Source: Capitulum mitella
Lineage: Eukaryota; Arthropoda; Thecostraca; Pollicipedomorpha; Pollicipedidae
DNA length: 64,000 nt
Assembly: GCA_030062745.1 (NCBI GenBank)
Contig: CP099842.1
Coordinates: 11,167,838-11,231,837, forward strand
Direction: 5' to 3'
In this document: piece after piece, positions 25,901 to 40,500 of the stretch
Layout of the letters: each line of letters begins with the position of its first letter
Numbering within the stretch: position 1 is the first letter of the stretch
Translations under genes and position numbers: made by a program
Notes under the pieces: generated by a model
The model's input: only the letters and a program-made list of their open reading frames with translations
The model's database searches: none
Told to the model about the DNA's origin: nothing

Positions 25901-28524
25901 TGACTTTCCACATCGTTCAAGTCAGACGAGGCAATCTGTATACGCTTTTTAGCAAAGTTCACTAAATGCAACGTGAGGTCATGTCAGGTCATGTCACGTC
26001 ATAGTTAAATGTCAAAACAAAATAAAATACAACATTGCCTGTGGAACTTTGTTCAGTTGCATCAAACAGCAATTATTGTTCCTAGTAAAAAAGAGACTTT
26101 TTGTCCTGGCCTGGCTTCACCTTGACCCGCTAAAAAGTAGACAGAGCATGTTCAATTATCTCGAGATGTCGCTTCAGTTCTGTACTTGGCGCAGTTAAGA
26201 ATCGCTGCGAGTAATGTTTACTCTTTGCAACCTTCTCTGATCTGACCTAGACTTACCTTGACTGGATGAAACGCAGATAATGCAGCACTGATCATAAGGT
26301 TTCACTTTCATTATTTCTGTCACTTCGATCAAAACGGCTGCGAGTAAGTATCGATCTTTGGCATTTCAGGTCAGTAAGACCAATCTTTCGCCTGACCTAG
26401 GTTGACCTTGACCTGAAATTTTTTACATTTTGGCATGCATTTGATGCAGAAGGTCGTGACGTTTCGTTTGATACCTAACTGAAGGTACAAAACTAATCTA
26501 AGACCACTATTACTGATGATATGAGGTACAAACCGATATCAGTTTTTCCGACGTCGTGATACGCGTTTTACTTGACCAGTGACGTCATCAGCCACTTGAT
26601 CAGGGCTTACATAGTATTTTCTGAATCGCAAGACTCAGGGCTATCGATTGGTGGTAGATTCGTCCAGATCTGACGGTTAGATCCTGAGATAGCAGGGGGT
26701 GCCCTTTTTGACACCACCAAAGACGGTCGCGAGTACAAAAACACGCCAGGCAGTGCCGGGTTAAAAGAGAAAGCCAAAGAGGCAACATACATGCACAACA
26801 CAACATACGCCCACAAAGTGGTGAACGTAGATTGATCTGTACATTCTAAATGAGGAAAAGAATAAGAAGTCCTTTAATGGAAAGCAGTAGGCCACTGCTT
26901 CACTATACGCATGCAGTTTAATCATTTTGATCGAGATGAGTAGGAATTCCGAATTCCGTGTCGCGGTTGTGGCACTGATCCCGACCAACTTCGTCGGCAT
27001 CGTTCATTGTTTTCAGCGGGCTGTCCGAGTAGGAGGACTGGCCGAGTTGGCGCCAGCCTGTCCAAACAGCGCGGCTAACAATCACATGACACGCCGCCGC
27101 AGCCGCTCGCCAGTTTACAGACACGGACGCCAGCAAGCCCGCTGCAGCCGGCGGCATTTTTAGCCGGCTGCCTGACGAAACCGCCGAAGGTCAAGGCCCC
27201 GCGGCCGGTAGAGCGGGCAGAGGAGCGGGGCGCGGCGTGCGCCACTGCCCCCGTCCAGCGGCCGGCCCAGGCGCAGGGAGCACGACCGGACGCACGCCAC
27301 TGTCCCATCAGGCGGACGGCGCCAGCACAGCGGCCGCGCCTCGGTCAGATCCGCCGACCGCGGCAGGCCGCCACTGGCGCTCCACAGGCAGGAGACCTGG
27401 CGCGTCATCCGCTGCGATCCGGCGACCTGGCGCGCCGGCTGCCGCGTCCAGATGCCGCCTCTCTCCGGCCCGTGCCGCCAGACGGTCCGGCAGAGTGCGT
27501 GCTGGTCGGCCGCGTCACCTGGCCGCGCCACAGAGGGAAGTGCCGGCCGGTCGGCGCTCGCGGCAAGAACGGGAAACGCTGTTTGTCTTGGACCCGGGGC
27601 GCCCTCTGAAGTGACGCGGAAATAACGGCCGCCTGTGACGCCCGGTTGCGGTTCGTGGTGGGCGGAACGAGCCGCGGGCCGCGCGACGCCCTCCCGCCGT
27701 CCTCCCGCCGCGCGTCCCTCTCTCTCGGAGCTGCGCCGGCCCCGTCGCTCGGCCTCACCGGCCGCAAGAGGCCCGAAAAGCTGCCACTGAACTGTCGCAG
27801 ACACTCTGTTCATCCATTCGTAGTAACGAGAAGACGAGGATATTTTATTCATTCCTCCACAGGTATGACAAGTGATACCTGATTCACTTCTTATCATTCA
27901 GCTCCAGAACTAAGTGGCAACGTTCCAGCTGGCTTAAATTTAGTATCGGTCTTGCTACGAGAGGTCCGACGTAAACTTACATGTGTGTATGCACATGTTT
28001 GTCATAAGTTTTCAATTTTGACGCACTGTTTACATTTCTTTCGTTTTTGAAAGGAGGAAATGGACCATAATGACCTGTAACCCCGTCAGCTCTGCACATC
28101 TCAGTCGGTTCTTTGGATACATCTTTGTAATGCTTTCCTCAGTTCATATTTTTTCTTGGCCCTGAAAGGTCGTAGCAACGGCAACTTACATTTTACCAAG
28201 CACCTCAACAAAAACAAAACGAAAAGAAAAACCCTTAATACCGCCCAGTTTAACCAAGAAACAATGGACCCGGTGCTTCGTCTCGCTTGCTCCTAGTTAA
28301 TTGCTGTATCCAATAACTCGCCCATCTACTCTTCTTTTTTATCATATTCTCCTTATCTCATCTCCTTTTATCACCTCCTTTCAGTTTCCATTCTTCTTGC
28401 CGACTTTCTCTCTTACTAGATATCACTGGCTTCCTCACAGCATGCTCTTTCTAGGACAATATCTGGGTAAAACTTCCTCGCCTTACCGATCTCTCTCTCT
28501 CTCTCTCCCTCCCTCTCTCCCTCT

Positions 28525-28555
<31 letters not shown>

Positions 28556-31500
28556 AACACCACTGCCCAGCCTTTCACACGTGACGCGCGCGACAAATCA
28601 CAGGCTCGTGGAGTCGCAGAATCCCACAGAAGAAAGGACCAGCATACCTGAAGTGCACGTGCCGCGACCGGAGGGCTTCCAACGACCGTCGGCCATCACT
28701 CAGACAGGGCTGGGCTGCGACCTCCGCGCGGCTTCTCGTGCGTCGGAGGGGGGGGGGATGTCACGCGTGACGTCTTCACGACAGGCGGGTGGTAACAACC
28801 GCAGCCAAGCTGGCCGGCGCTGGAGAGGCTGACAGACAACTGAGGAGGGGGTATTTCAGCCGTCGCAGCGTCTGGTCCTCAGAAACGGGTCAAAATTGGA
28901 GACTGCTCATCGGCGAGGATTAGGGAGCCTGATAATCCATAATCAGAATCAGCAGATGCTCCTGTCATTCGCGCTGCTTAAACGCGCCAAAACATTAGGA
29001 AAAATGCTTCTGCTCATTGCCACTTCTACGCTGAATCCTTAACAATCTGAGAGCAGAAAAAACAATGAACATGAATGTTCTCCTGTTGCTTGTGATAACC
29101 GAGGTGCTTCGTTGAACTGTCCCTATCCGTCAAAAAATGTGTTCGTCAAAGGACTAGACCGCGTGCGGAGTATGCAACATACCTATCATTGTCATGCATC
29201 CTTAGACAGCAATTTTACCGTATACGCATAAAGGAAAAGTCCCTGTATCTAGTAACAAGAAAAGCTCGTCAACAGCATCATAATCAAATTACTCAATATG
29301 ACATTTATTCTTACCTTGGGGTGCTTTAAATTAATGTACTGAATCAAGTCGGTGAGCAAAATAACTTGCAGTTGGTGAGGCGGCTGCAGTCTTTTTTTGC
29401 AACGGAATGCGTCTGCCCGGAACCATCAGAGCGAAAACTTAGTTACAGGTTGAAAGACAAGCGAGCAAAGTCATTTGAATAGAAATGCTGAGAGACGCAA
29501 CCAACGCCCGCTCGACAGTATCCACGCAACTGTGTCCATAAAACCATTCCTAACATGCGCAATATGGAAGGAAAGACAAAATCATCCGTGCGTTGCGACA
29601 GGGCCTACATTGAAAGAAAATGACTGGGGTAGGGGCCAAATGAAAAACGCCGAATACGGTCACTTAATTTTTATGTCTTGGGTTTTTTCTGTAAAAATAC
29701 GAGCACGAATTGACAATGCAGCAAGCCGAAAAAAAACGTTCAGATCACAAACAGCGCTTCTTTCAGGACGGTTGCAGTGATGTGCGCCAGCCAGTTGTAT
29801 TTCCAGCTACAGGAAATGAAGTTCTCTGGAAGCGGCATGATTACGTGTCTGTCGCTTTTAATCGCTCTTGGAGGCAATATCCATCTAAAATGCCCCAAGT
29901 TATATCCTACGTCAAGCAAAATTATTCTATTTGCGCGACAGTGTACAATTTGTTGCGATTCACACGCATGGTAATCAGTCTGGGAGTTTTTCTTACCAAT
30001 ATTCACAACGTCCAGCTGAGTGAACATCCCAAAATGACGTCACAGGGGTCTTGCTACTAAATACCATTTTTGCCATGATTTTTTTGCTGGAACGTTCTAC
30101 CAGCGTTGTTTGGGTATTGTAGCGTAAGCGACTGCGTCATTAAGGCTGACCATAAATCGACCACAGTTAAATCTGCACATAACGAATTTGAGAGGGCCCG
30201 TGTGAAAATTTGCTATAAGCAAACTTCGTTTCAAGTCACAAAATAAACATATTTATGTCAGAATCAAAGATGTATATCATCGAAAAATATCAGAAAAGAA
30301 AGAGTCAATAAACCTAGAGACCAAACTACCCAGAAACATTAATATTTTACTTTCTATTCAGCTTCTTTACCTTTAAAAACAGGCGTCGTGAGAACGTTTG
30401 CGATAATCCGACTTCTGTGATGTACAACTGGTCACTGTACTGGAACCAGTAAACTTCTGGCAACTGACATTCGTTTTAAAATGTAAATTACTGAAGTTTT
30501 ATTGCAAATTAATTAATCTTCAGTCACTGGGTCTCTGCCAGCCAAGTACGCTGATAAGAAACTGTCGTAGGACATTGGCTGGCGGCCAAAAGCAAGAGCT
30601 GGTAATATGTCAGCGGAAAAATTTCATTAGGACCGGCAGAACAGTGCAGTTCTTAAAATTATAACACTTCGCACAATTTCAGTTTTCCTTTACGGAGATT
30701 TTCCCTGGTTTTCTCACGTGGTTCGTATTAGGCACTAATTGTCGATTTTGAGACGGTTAACATTTCTACGCATTGCATTTTTTTTGCTAATTCTTAAAAC
30801 ATATTACTGGTTTAGTCCTAGCATAAACACTGAGTGGGTTGAAGATTCTTAATTACGTACTGCGTTCGGTGATCAGGGAAGCGTAGTTGGATATTTATTT
30901 GTAAATTACATCCAGCAATCAAGCATTCAGAACTTTGGCTTTCATCGATCGCATGGCTTCTCGTTCACTCGCTTTTCTCTCTAGCGCCGTCTGAACATAT
31001 TTTTTTCTTTTTTATGTTTTCCAGGGGATTATAACTTCTCACCTTCACCAAAAATAACTCTAAATTCCACAGAACTATGTGATGTCAAACAGAATGACTT
31101 ACATCAGACATTTCCCACAGAATTTTTGAGGGTGCCAAACAAATTACTTCGTTACAGCCGAGTTTCGTTGCAAGCGGTTTCGCAGTAAGCTGATTTAACT
31201 GCTCCTGGTCTAGACGGATTGAGCGAACAAAGCCAGGGAGCGCAGACGAAAAAAACAGAGTTCTGAATGCTTGTTTGCTTGCTTGAATGTAATTCACTGA
31301 CAAGGCTGGATATCCTGGGAGGATGGGAGGGTCTTAACTCCTTTCCTCCCCGACTTTTCAAAGATTTTTGCACCAGGCTAATGACTGGAAAGACACAGTC
31401 TGAACATTCGACCCCTCCCCCATAATTCTCGAAAATCTCCACCCATGTTCACTGATGGCTCTTGAATTGTGTGTTTTTTATCAACAATCATAAAACGAAG

Positions 31501-34500
31501 GAAAATGCCTGCCCTAGTCAGTGCTTGCGCTAAATTTAAACCATTAATACTATTTCAAAATTCGTAAAAGTGCCCTGTTTGGGAATTTGAGTTATCCTGA
31601 AAAATCTTAACGCAAACATATACGTATGTGAAAATTTCTGAGGCCTTGGAGGAAGGAATCTAGAAATTGTCCATATTGGACGTTGAATAACTGCAAGTTT
31701 CCGCGGACCTGATGTAGCTTTTTTACCTTAATAATAGGTAGAACATCATCAGCAAGGTCAGAACCTCTGTGGAGATAGGGTTGGGGACAAAGGTGATTTT
31801 CACCTCGTTTCTTTCCATGCACCGCCATATCGTTAACATTAACACGAGCAGTGGGAGAGGGCTTCGCACCAACGCGCGCTGGAAGGGGGGGGGGGGGGGG
31901 GCGCAAAAGTGCCCATCCCTCCGATCTCCGAAATGGAAAGAGCTAGAGACATGAAATTTTATGGGCAGGGTAGGACCATAAAGACTTACGTTGAGTGCAA
32001 TTTTCATGACCCTAGACCAGTATCTTCAAAGCCAAATGGGGTCGAAAAGGTCAACTTTGAACATTTTCTTCGCCCGCACAGGCAATTCCGTACGGCTTTT
32101 TGAACGAAACGAGAGAAGGGTGCGTGTTTGAGCGTCAGAACGTGGAATACGACAATTCTCATTCATTTGGTGTCTTGGCTGAAGATAAGTGGTTGAGATC
32201 ATGCCGGGTCATTGGCCTATGGCGTCAGTTTTTCATTTTTTGCAGATCACATTTCGAGCAACACGGGATTAGCCTTATGTTCAGTGAAAATAGCCAACAT
32301 CGGTACATTTGATCACTTCTGGCACTTACTAACCTTTCCAGGTTCAAAAGAACTGAAGCGAGGTCATTGACCTTGAATGGTGTTTTTGACCCAAAGTAAG
32401 TTTTATGCCAACTTTTTGCGCTATAGTCGTTATGAGCCCAGTTACACGATTTGATGGCCATAAAGCGTAAAAATTGTATATGCATATATATATATATATA
32501 TATATATACATATGCATGTATTTATGGGTATCAATGTGCGCACACTTGCTCTTATCAGGATCAGGGTATTTAAATGTATATTTCGTACAAATCGACATGT
32601 TGCGAAGCAAATATGGTCCAGGTCACAAGGTAGTTGGTTTTGCCCTTTATTACCTTGACCTTCGCTGGCCATGGTTTATGTAGGCATATTAATGCACTCA
32701 AACGTGTTTTTATTAGGATCTTTGAACTTATGTATTAATAGGGTCATTTTTCATACAAACCGACATGGTGCAAAGCAAATCTGGATCAGCTCACAAGCTG
32801 ACTGATCTTAGCCTTTCATGACCTTGAACCTTACTGACATTGGCTTTGGTCTTGGTACATCCATCACTTATGCCCGAAAGATGGATGATGATGTTCAAAC
32901 GGTAATGCTACTAAAACACTAGTCCTTTCGCAAAATTCTCATTTGTGAGCGACAACCGTGATCTTCGTTACGTTTGTCTAAATTCAGACGCTTCAAAATT
33001 GAAAAAAAATTCCAGCTGATTTTAAATTTTCCTGCGTCAATCGACGAGCTATTCAATTGCCATAAATGTCACAAAATAGCAGCCGAGATTCTCAAGAAGA
33101 ACAGATGGGAAGGGGCACAAAAGCGCTTCCCTTCCAATGCGCGTGTTCAATCTCGCGCGGGGGGGGGGGGGCAGCTACCCTCTGCTCTCCCGGTTCCTAC
33201 GCCCCTGGAGCTCGTGCTTTGGCAGTCAGCCGATTTTGTGCGGCAGTCTCTCGTCAGGCGACTCGGCTGGCAGAGGCCCACTCAGCGCAGATGAAATAAA
33301 TTCACATTTAGGGTTCAATAATTTGTATTCTAAATCATGCATCGGTTACGAGAATTTCAGCGATTTGAGTTGAGTGATCAGTCTTACATCATGGGGCCAT
33401 CGGCAGCCTGGCCAAGACGTCTGCTTCATGCCATGCCCTAACTAGCTTGGACTTTAAATCTTTAAACATATCTGTTCTGGTAGGCATGCATAATTGCCAG
33501 GACTAAAGAGCAGTAAAGTGTACGAAAGCAAGGCGAACGCGAAAACTATTTGCAACGCCCACATTTATGAGAAATACTCTCGCTCATTTCTTAATGCCAA
33601 AAGCATTTTATCATTCTCACTAGGGAGGGAGATCGCCTTCACTGGGGAAGGGAATTACGGTTGTCTGCGGAGATCCCCCCAGGTAACATGTCAGAATAGG
33701 ACCCGCACTTCGACAATAAAAACCCAATTGAAGATGAGTCAGACAAATAGCGAAGAACGAGAAAGGCCATGACAGAAAGTCTCAGAGTTCCTGGATTTAA
33801 CAGTACGGAGCAAGGAAAAACGAGAGATATCTGGGAAAGCGGAGAGGGAGCGAATAAATCAACCTGTGCTTCATTCCAGAGAGGCAAGAACAGCATGGCC
33901 ACGTGCCAGAGAATGGGAAATGTGATATCCCGAGACGGCGGCAAAAACAGACTGGAATCACCGAGAGCATGCCAAGAGAGTACCGAGGTACGGAGAGTCT
34001 TTCAGGTACAGTGTGTATTCATCTACTGCAAACTGATAGCCTAAGTGACATTTAACCCTATTCCCGGCAGGGGGGGGGGGCGGAATCCGCCCCCCCTCGG
34101 GTTTTTTGCTTGCCAATTCCAGGCTTTTTGACGCAGCTTCACGAAACTTGGTCACTTTTCCTAGCTATTCCTTCTACGCGCCGTGACAAAATTTCGAAAT
34201 TTTTTTTTGCTCAGGGGCGGAGCCAGGCAACGTTTTTGGGAGGCACCTCAGGTCATTTTTGGCCATGTTGAGGGTAAAAGGAAAATGTCTGCCAAAAACA
34301 GAGTTTTTAACATAGAACTTAAAACTTTATATGAATATATAGCTAAATAGTTGGGCAATGTGCATATGTAATTTTGTTTATCTGAGGTCACTTTACAAGG
34401 TCAGGTCAAGGTCAAAAGTCAAAATTTGTTTTTTCGCAATAATTTCGGCACCGTTTTTTCAAATGCCAAACCCGGAATATATATGACGTAGAAAGATGCC

Positions 34501-37500
34501 CTCTACTTGTGTACCAAGTTTCAGCTTGATATCAGGTCAGGTCACGGAGCTATGACCTAAAATGTCAGTGCACGTACCCTATATCGCAAAAGCCAAAAAA
34601 TGAATTTTTTGGGATAGAGTGAATTTAATCGATTAAAAACGTTTACAGATAATATTGAATGCACACGACATCATTCCAGGTGACCCCAAGGTCACTGGAG
34701 GTCATTTAAGGTCAAAGGTCACAAGTTGATCTGAGAAACGTGTGACCATGACAGTTCCCCCTTTTTTATGTCCCTGGCACCGCCTATGCTAACATTATAC
34801 AAACATTGTAATGCGATTTGTACTTCTTTAGCATAATATGCCTAGCAGAAGCTAAAAAAGTGTTTTGGCCTCTTTTGTTCATTCCGTTATTGGAAAACTA
34901 ATCCCCCTATTTTTGAAACCCTGTGAACGCCCATGAATTTTCTCAAAATTTTAAATTTGCATACCCATGGTAAAAGCCCTATCCATAATCTCTCGATTGA
35001 TGCCAGTTTCATCGAAATCGGTCCATAAACAACGGAGTTATAAGAAGTCAAAAAGTACCCCCCATTTTGACATTTTTGCCCCCCTGTATCCACAAATTTC
35101 AAAATTTTGAAAATTTCTTTCTACCAAAATGTAGTTCACGTCACGGCAAATCGATTGCCGTTTGTTGCGATGAAATCGGATAAGTAGTTCTCGAGATCTC
35201 AGGGGGGGCCGAATCCGCCCCCCCTGCCGGGAATCGGGCATACCGTCTAGCCCTCCGGGAATAGGGTTAAACGAAGTTATGAGAGGCAAACACGACGTGG
35301 TCAGGATGTGCTTCTTACACTGATATTGGAAAACACTGGTCGTTGAAACGCTCCAACGCCTGCCGGGCGAGCGTGTGACTTTGGAGTGAAAGTCTGATGT
35401 GTCGGATTCCGACGAACTACGCGTAGTGCCGTGTACGCCCGTGTGGACTTTACGCCACAATGTCCAGTGCTTTGGAAAAAAATGATAACGCCAACCGTCG
35501 TGATCTGTGTTAGTGACATCTGGTATTATGTGACTTTTTTACGATTACATCTATTTGGAATAGGGAAAACAACCTTCTATTTACGAACCATTTACAATAA
35601 CGCTGCTTCCAACTCACATCCGCACACATGTACTGGGAAAAGTTCATCACCTTTGTGCGCTATTCATTGAGGAAATTGTAAATTCAATGGATTTCTGGTG
35701 TACCTTTGGCCAAGACCACGTTTTGAAAGAGGGCCTTGTCTCGTATTGTTGCGTGTTGCTGAGTTACCAGACAGCTTATGTCCAGTGGTTTTTTGTCACA
35801 CAGACGTTGTCACTGATCCCGCTGACGAAAGCTATGAAACTGTGCCGAAGTAACTGGGATTTTATAACAACATACCAATTTTACTCGCGTGTATTCCGGA
35901 AAAGCTCATCAACCGGGCATTGCCCTGATTTAAAGTACGATTTTTTTTGTTTCCCCGGTCGGGTTTTGTACTTACGTTCACTCTTAAATTAAGCCAAGGA
36001 AAACCCTGCCTCGGGACGAATTAAAAAGCGACGACACATAAGCTGGAGGATGTACGGAGAAGCCTGAGCGAAAAGCGCATGCTATGTTTCAATCCCGTTT
36101 TTTTCACAACTAGCGATCGATTGCAGTTCTGGATATAGCGATCTGGTTACACATTGCCCCACCCTGAAGTGGTCCCTTGACAGACACGGACAAAACCAAA
36201 AAGAAAAAACACTTTCACGACTGGTGGTGTGCCCAAAATTATTTCGCGGGACATTGAGCAAGAGTCAAGGAAACCGAACACGATCGGCAGCTCGGCTACA
36301 TTCCAGCGTTTACGACAGGGTGGGACTAAACGACCGGTGACAACTGCAGACAAGTCTACGCTCCGAGCCTATTGGGTCGATTGCCCTCAGACCTTCACCA
36401 ATCAACGTGACTCCCTCGATTGCGGTTCCGTTGGGGAAAATGAATGTCACTGATGTGAAAATAGGCCTGCGCTGTGGTGCAAAGAACGTCCACCAGAAAC
36501 TTGCAAGACCTGGTCGACACATAGATGGAGATGCGGTAAGACGTTTCTTGAGTGAAATGGGCAACAAAGCGGTGGAAACGGCAGAAATGCATCTCGTGCC
36601 ATTTCATATATCTTTTGACCGCAGGTAACGCCAAAATTTCTCATTCGAGTAGCATGCGATTTAATAAACTTGACTAACAGGTGCAGGAACGTCTCGGGAA
36701 GTGGGGGTGTCAAAGCCAGTTTTGAAGTTGATTCTTCCCATGCATCGCCTTAGGGTTAATGTACAGCATTCTCCGAAGACCCCGTTCCTACGCCTATGAT
36801 GGACAGTATCATTCTTTATGGTTAAGTACAGTTTTATTCATCCAAGCCTAAATAAAAATACTAATGAATGACGTATTTAGGATAAGCGTCCTAAAACTTG
36901 TTAGTACGAGTACTTGCCATCATTTTCAAGCAAATGCGATTTTCACGCCAGAAATTCAATTCATGCGGAATTCGTACCACGGGGCCTTCCGGTGTGAGAG
37001 ATTGGTTAAAGAATAGTCGCAACGCATCCCCTTCATTCACTTTATCCACGCACCAGCCAGTTTGCATGGATTATAACTGTTTACTGAAAAAGTTGAAAAC
37101 ACCCTCCAGAATTTCATTTTTTTTCAAAGAACGTGTTAATTAGGCATGTAACACGTGTTGCGTCACAAGTGAGCAAACAACACATTTTGCATGACATAAG
37201 TCCATCATCATGACCATCACCGTCATCATCATCGTCTTTAAATCTTATCAGTACTACTTCGTAAAAAATTACTCAGGTAAAATCGGCATTGCATGGACCT
37301 TGCGTTGTTCCAACTCCTTTCAGGCAAGGGATGGGAGCCTTGGGTACAGGAGTTATTCTGTTTTCTGACAAATGCACTTTTCATTTCCGGAGAGACGAGC
37401 TTATCTCACCGTGTCGACACGCTAAGGAAATGCTGCGCCACAGAGGGGCCCCTGCTTTTTCCACCACACAATGAAGCAGCGCCCGGTGGGGCCGACTCCA

Positions 37501-40500
37501 GTCCAAAGTAAACGCTATCAGGAATGCTAGGTGGTGTGACGACCGATCCTTTCCAACTGTCGGTCGCTATTTTCAAGCCACACAGGAGTATTTTTGGCAG
37601 TGGGAGAAACAATACAAAAACAGTCATGTGCCCTCCCGAATAGTCAAGCTGTGGCTGAACAGCTCTGACGTCTTCGATTCGCTGTTGAATGACTATTTGC
37701 GAAGGTCGTTTACTGCATACGCATGAAGCAAATGTGGGATCGCTTATTCGTCTGCCATGTGCAACATGCAATGAGAGCACAGAATATGCAAGGGAAGCTT
37801 GCACTTATGACAAAGCTATAGTTCTCTGTTAAATCTACGCCTCGTAGCATGGTTTATTTTCTGCAACATTTAAATAATCGAACACAAGACTACCTTTTCC
37901 CTTAAAAGTTGACAGAACATCTTCACAAAAAGCTGAGGTTCAAGTCGTGATTTCTCAGATGTAACTGGAGCAAAATAAAACATTATCTGCGCAGCGACCC
38001 AACAGGAGCGTGAGTCTCGGAGAGGAGTACCAGAAACGAAGGAAGCAAGTCCGCTGCCAAAACTCCCAGGATAACTAGTCTTATGGCGGAAAAAGCATGA
38101 AAAACAGTCAGCTGACGTCATTATGATACAGCATTTTTTTCATACTGTGAAAAACTTTGCTCACTCATATGCCGATCAAGTCGTTTTAATTGGGCGCCGA
38201 ATGACCCTGCAGTCGGTGCGCCCCTAAGCCCCAATAACCAACCAACCAACCAAGTCGTCTTAATTCATCCACTGGTCCGCGCTCGAGTTCAGAATCAGTA
38301 CCTGTTTGTTTACGTGCAAGAATCAACGCGTTTGGAACGCATTGCAGAGTTACTGATACCGAGAGAACTGATTTCCCGCCGTCAAATGCAGAACTCTGCG
38401 TGCTGTATTCTGGAAAATTTGCGATAGTGCTTAGAAATCATTTGCACCCAAATAAGCCGTTTTGCTGAACAGCAGACTAAGTTTTCAAAGTCACATCAAC
38501 TCATACACGCCATTAATCTTCGACGAAGTTTGCTCTCTCATTATGACACTTGTTGCATTATTTGTAGTCACTACGAATACTCTTCTGAGGAAGTTGCTAG
38601 TTATCCTTCCGTCAGCTGTTGTACCATGGATATCGCAATATCTTCCACGCAATGACGACGAATGAATGACGCATTTTAATCGTAATAGGCATTAACCCTT
38701 GTCCAAACCATGGCAAAAAGAAACGTTACGTCATTTGCAAGCTTGCAGTTTCCGGTATGATCATGAAAGGCAGTCGGGAAACGAGCGAGAAATTGCAGCA
38801 TCCCTTGATGGCTGATGCAGCGGTGGCATCTCATCAGCGACACAAAGTCCGCACACAGTCCACGCTGTGATGCATTCCACGGCCTGCCGAGTGACTGACT
38901 TTAAGTCGGGCACCCGGTGAAAAGGCGGAAATTGGAACAATAGCCGTAGCGCAGAAAGGGAAGGTGCAGATGATACCGTTGGCAGTAGTGCTCCGTGCTG
39001 TGGAGGAGGTGACGCAAGCAGATCGTAAACAAAGGAACTGAAAACACCTCGAACTGAAAAAGTCTCGTTGCTGCGCTCGTTCGAAACACAACACTTGAAC
39101 TAACTGGAGGAGGCGTTGGGAGATAAGCAATGATCCCAGAGTTGAAATGGGAGGGGAGAATGCGATTTCATGGAGTTTCTGTTCATACAGCGTCTACAGA
39201 AGTAATATAAAACATCACAGATAATAGACTTGCCTTAATACCGTCCCTCCCAAACAAAGCCTATGGACGCGAGTTTTGACTGCTTTGATCGGATCTTTTT
39301 TAATGATCGCTTACGGAAATATGATTAAAGCAAGGTGTTAAAACGGCATTTACTTGCTATTAGCCTGTAACACCACTGTCGTAATACATATACAGAACAG
39401 CGATAGCCGGACAGGGACACGAAAATGGACACCAGAGGATGTCACCAGAGGACACACAAATGGACAAGGAGGCCACCAAAAGACTATCTTTGCAGTTCAA
39501 CATACTGCGATACACACCTCACGCCTTATGAAGCTGTCCCTATGCGCAGTTTTAAAGTGTTTCGTGTCTTTAGCGGTAACTACCGGGTCTTCTGACTTCC
39601 TGACAACACCACTACCGCAGTGTTCCAGGAAAGCATTAGGCATGAAAGTGCAGAACCTCAGTGGTCCACCCAAGTACATCTAGATTTCAAGAACATCGCA
39701 AAAATGATTTGCTTAGATAACAGAATGGTGCTCTGTCGTAGCAGACCTGAGTCCTCTAAAGTCGTCTGGATGCTAGTTATGAAACACCCGAACACATCTG
39801 AGTGCAACTGTACAGCGCAGACTATTTTGCTGTCCGTAATCACGAGTAGTACTCTAGATATGTTGCGGTGTCATTACACAGCCGAATGTCAAGCCATCTG
39901 TTTTTACGAACTTAGCTACGCAACATCATCACCTTGTTAATCAGCTGCGACGAAAGGCGGCGAACGGAAGAGAACACATCTTCTCTGATCTCCCAGACAA
40001 TATGGAATAATCAGCGAATCCCCTGACCTCCCTGACAACCTGGGATAACGACCGGATCCTCTGACCCCTCTGACAGCACAGGCTGCCCGAGCCGGCCTTC
40101 CTCGACGGACGCGCGCCGGCCGGCTGCGTGTCATCAAATCCGCCGTGACGTCAGCGGTGACGTCACGGCCTCGTGACCGACCGGGACGCAACACCGGGCA
40201 CATTACCCGCCGCGGGCAGTGTGCCAGTGGGGCCGGTCGGCCGGCCTCGCTCTCCGGCACGGGCCCAGGAACCGCGGGCCGCGCCGCCGGCTACCGCGCG
40301 GACCCCCAGCCGGCTACCGCACGGACCCTGAGCTGAGTACCACACGGACTCACAGACGGATACCGAGCGTACCCAAAGACGGGGATCTCACAGATCCCCT
40401 GCCGGGGACCAGAAATGACACCACTGGTCCACGGGCCGACCGGGTTCATCGGTAAGGCTGGCGTTCGGTTCGCTTAGAGGAAGTGTGAAGCCCTGGGCTG

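Noticed and set aside
27160-27897. 245-codon open frame on the minus strand
   Set aside because: It lies in a CpG-rich block where stops are rare on both strands. It has no domain or family resemblance, has no splice-phase link to the host gene, and its composition is Arg/Ala/Pro/Gly-biased.
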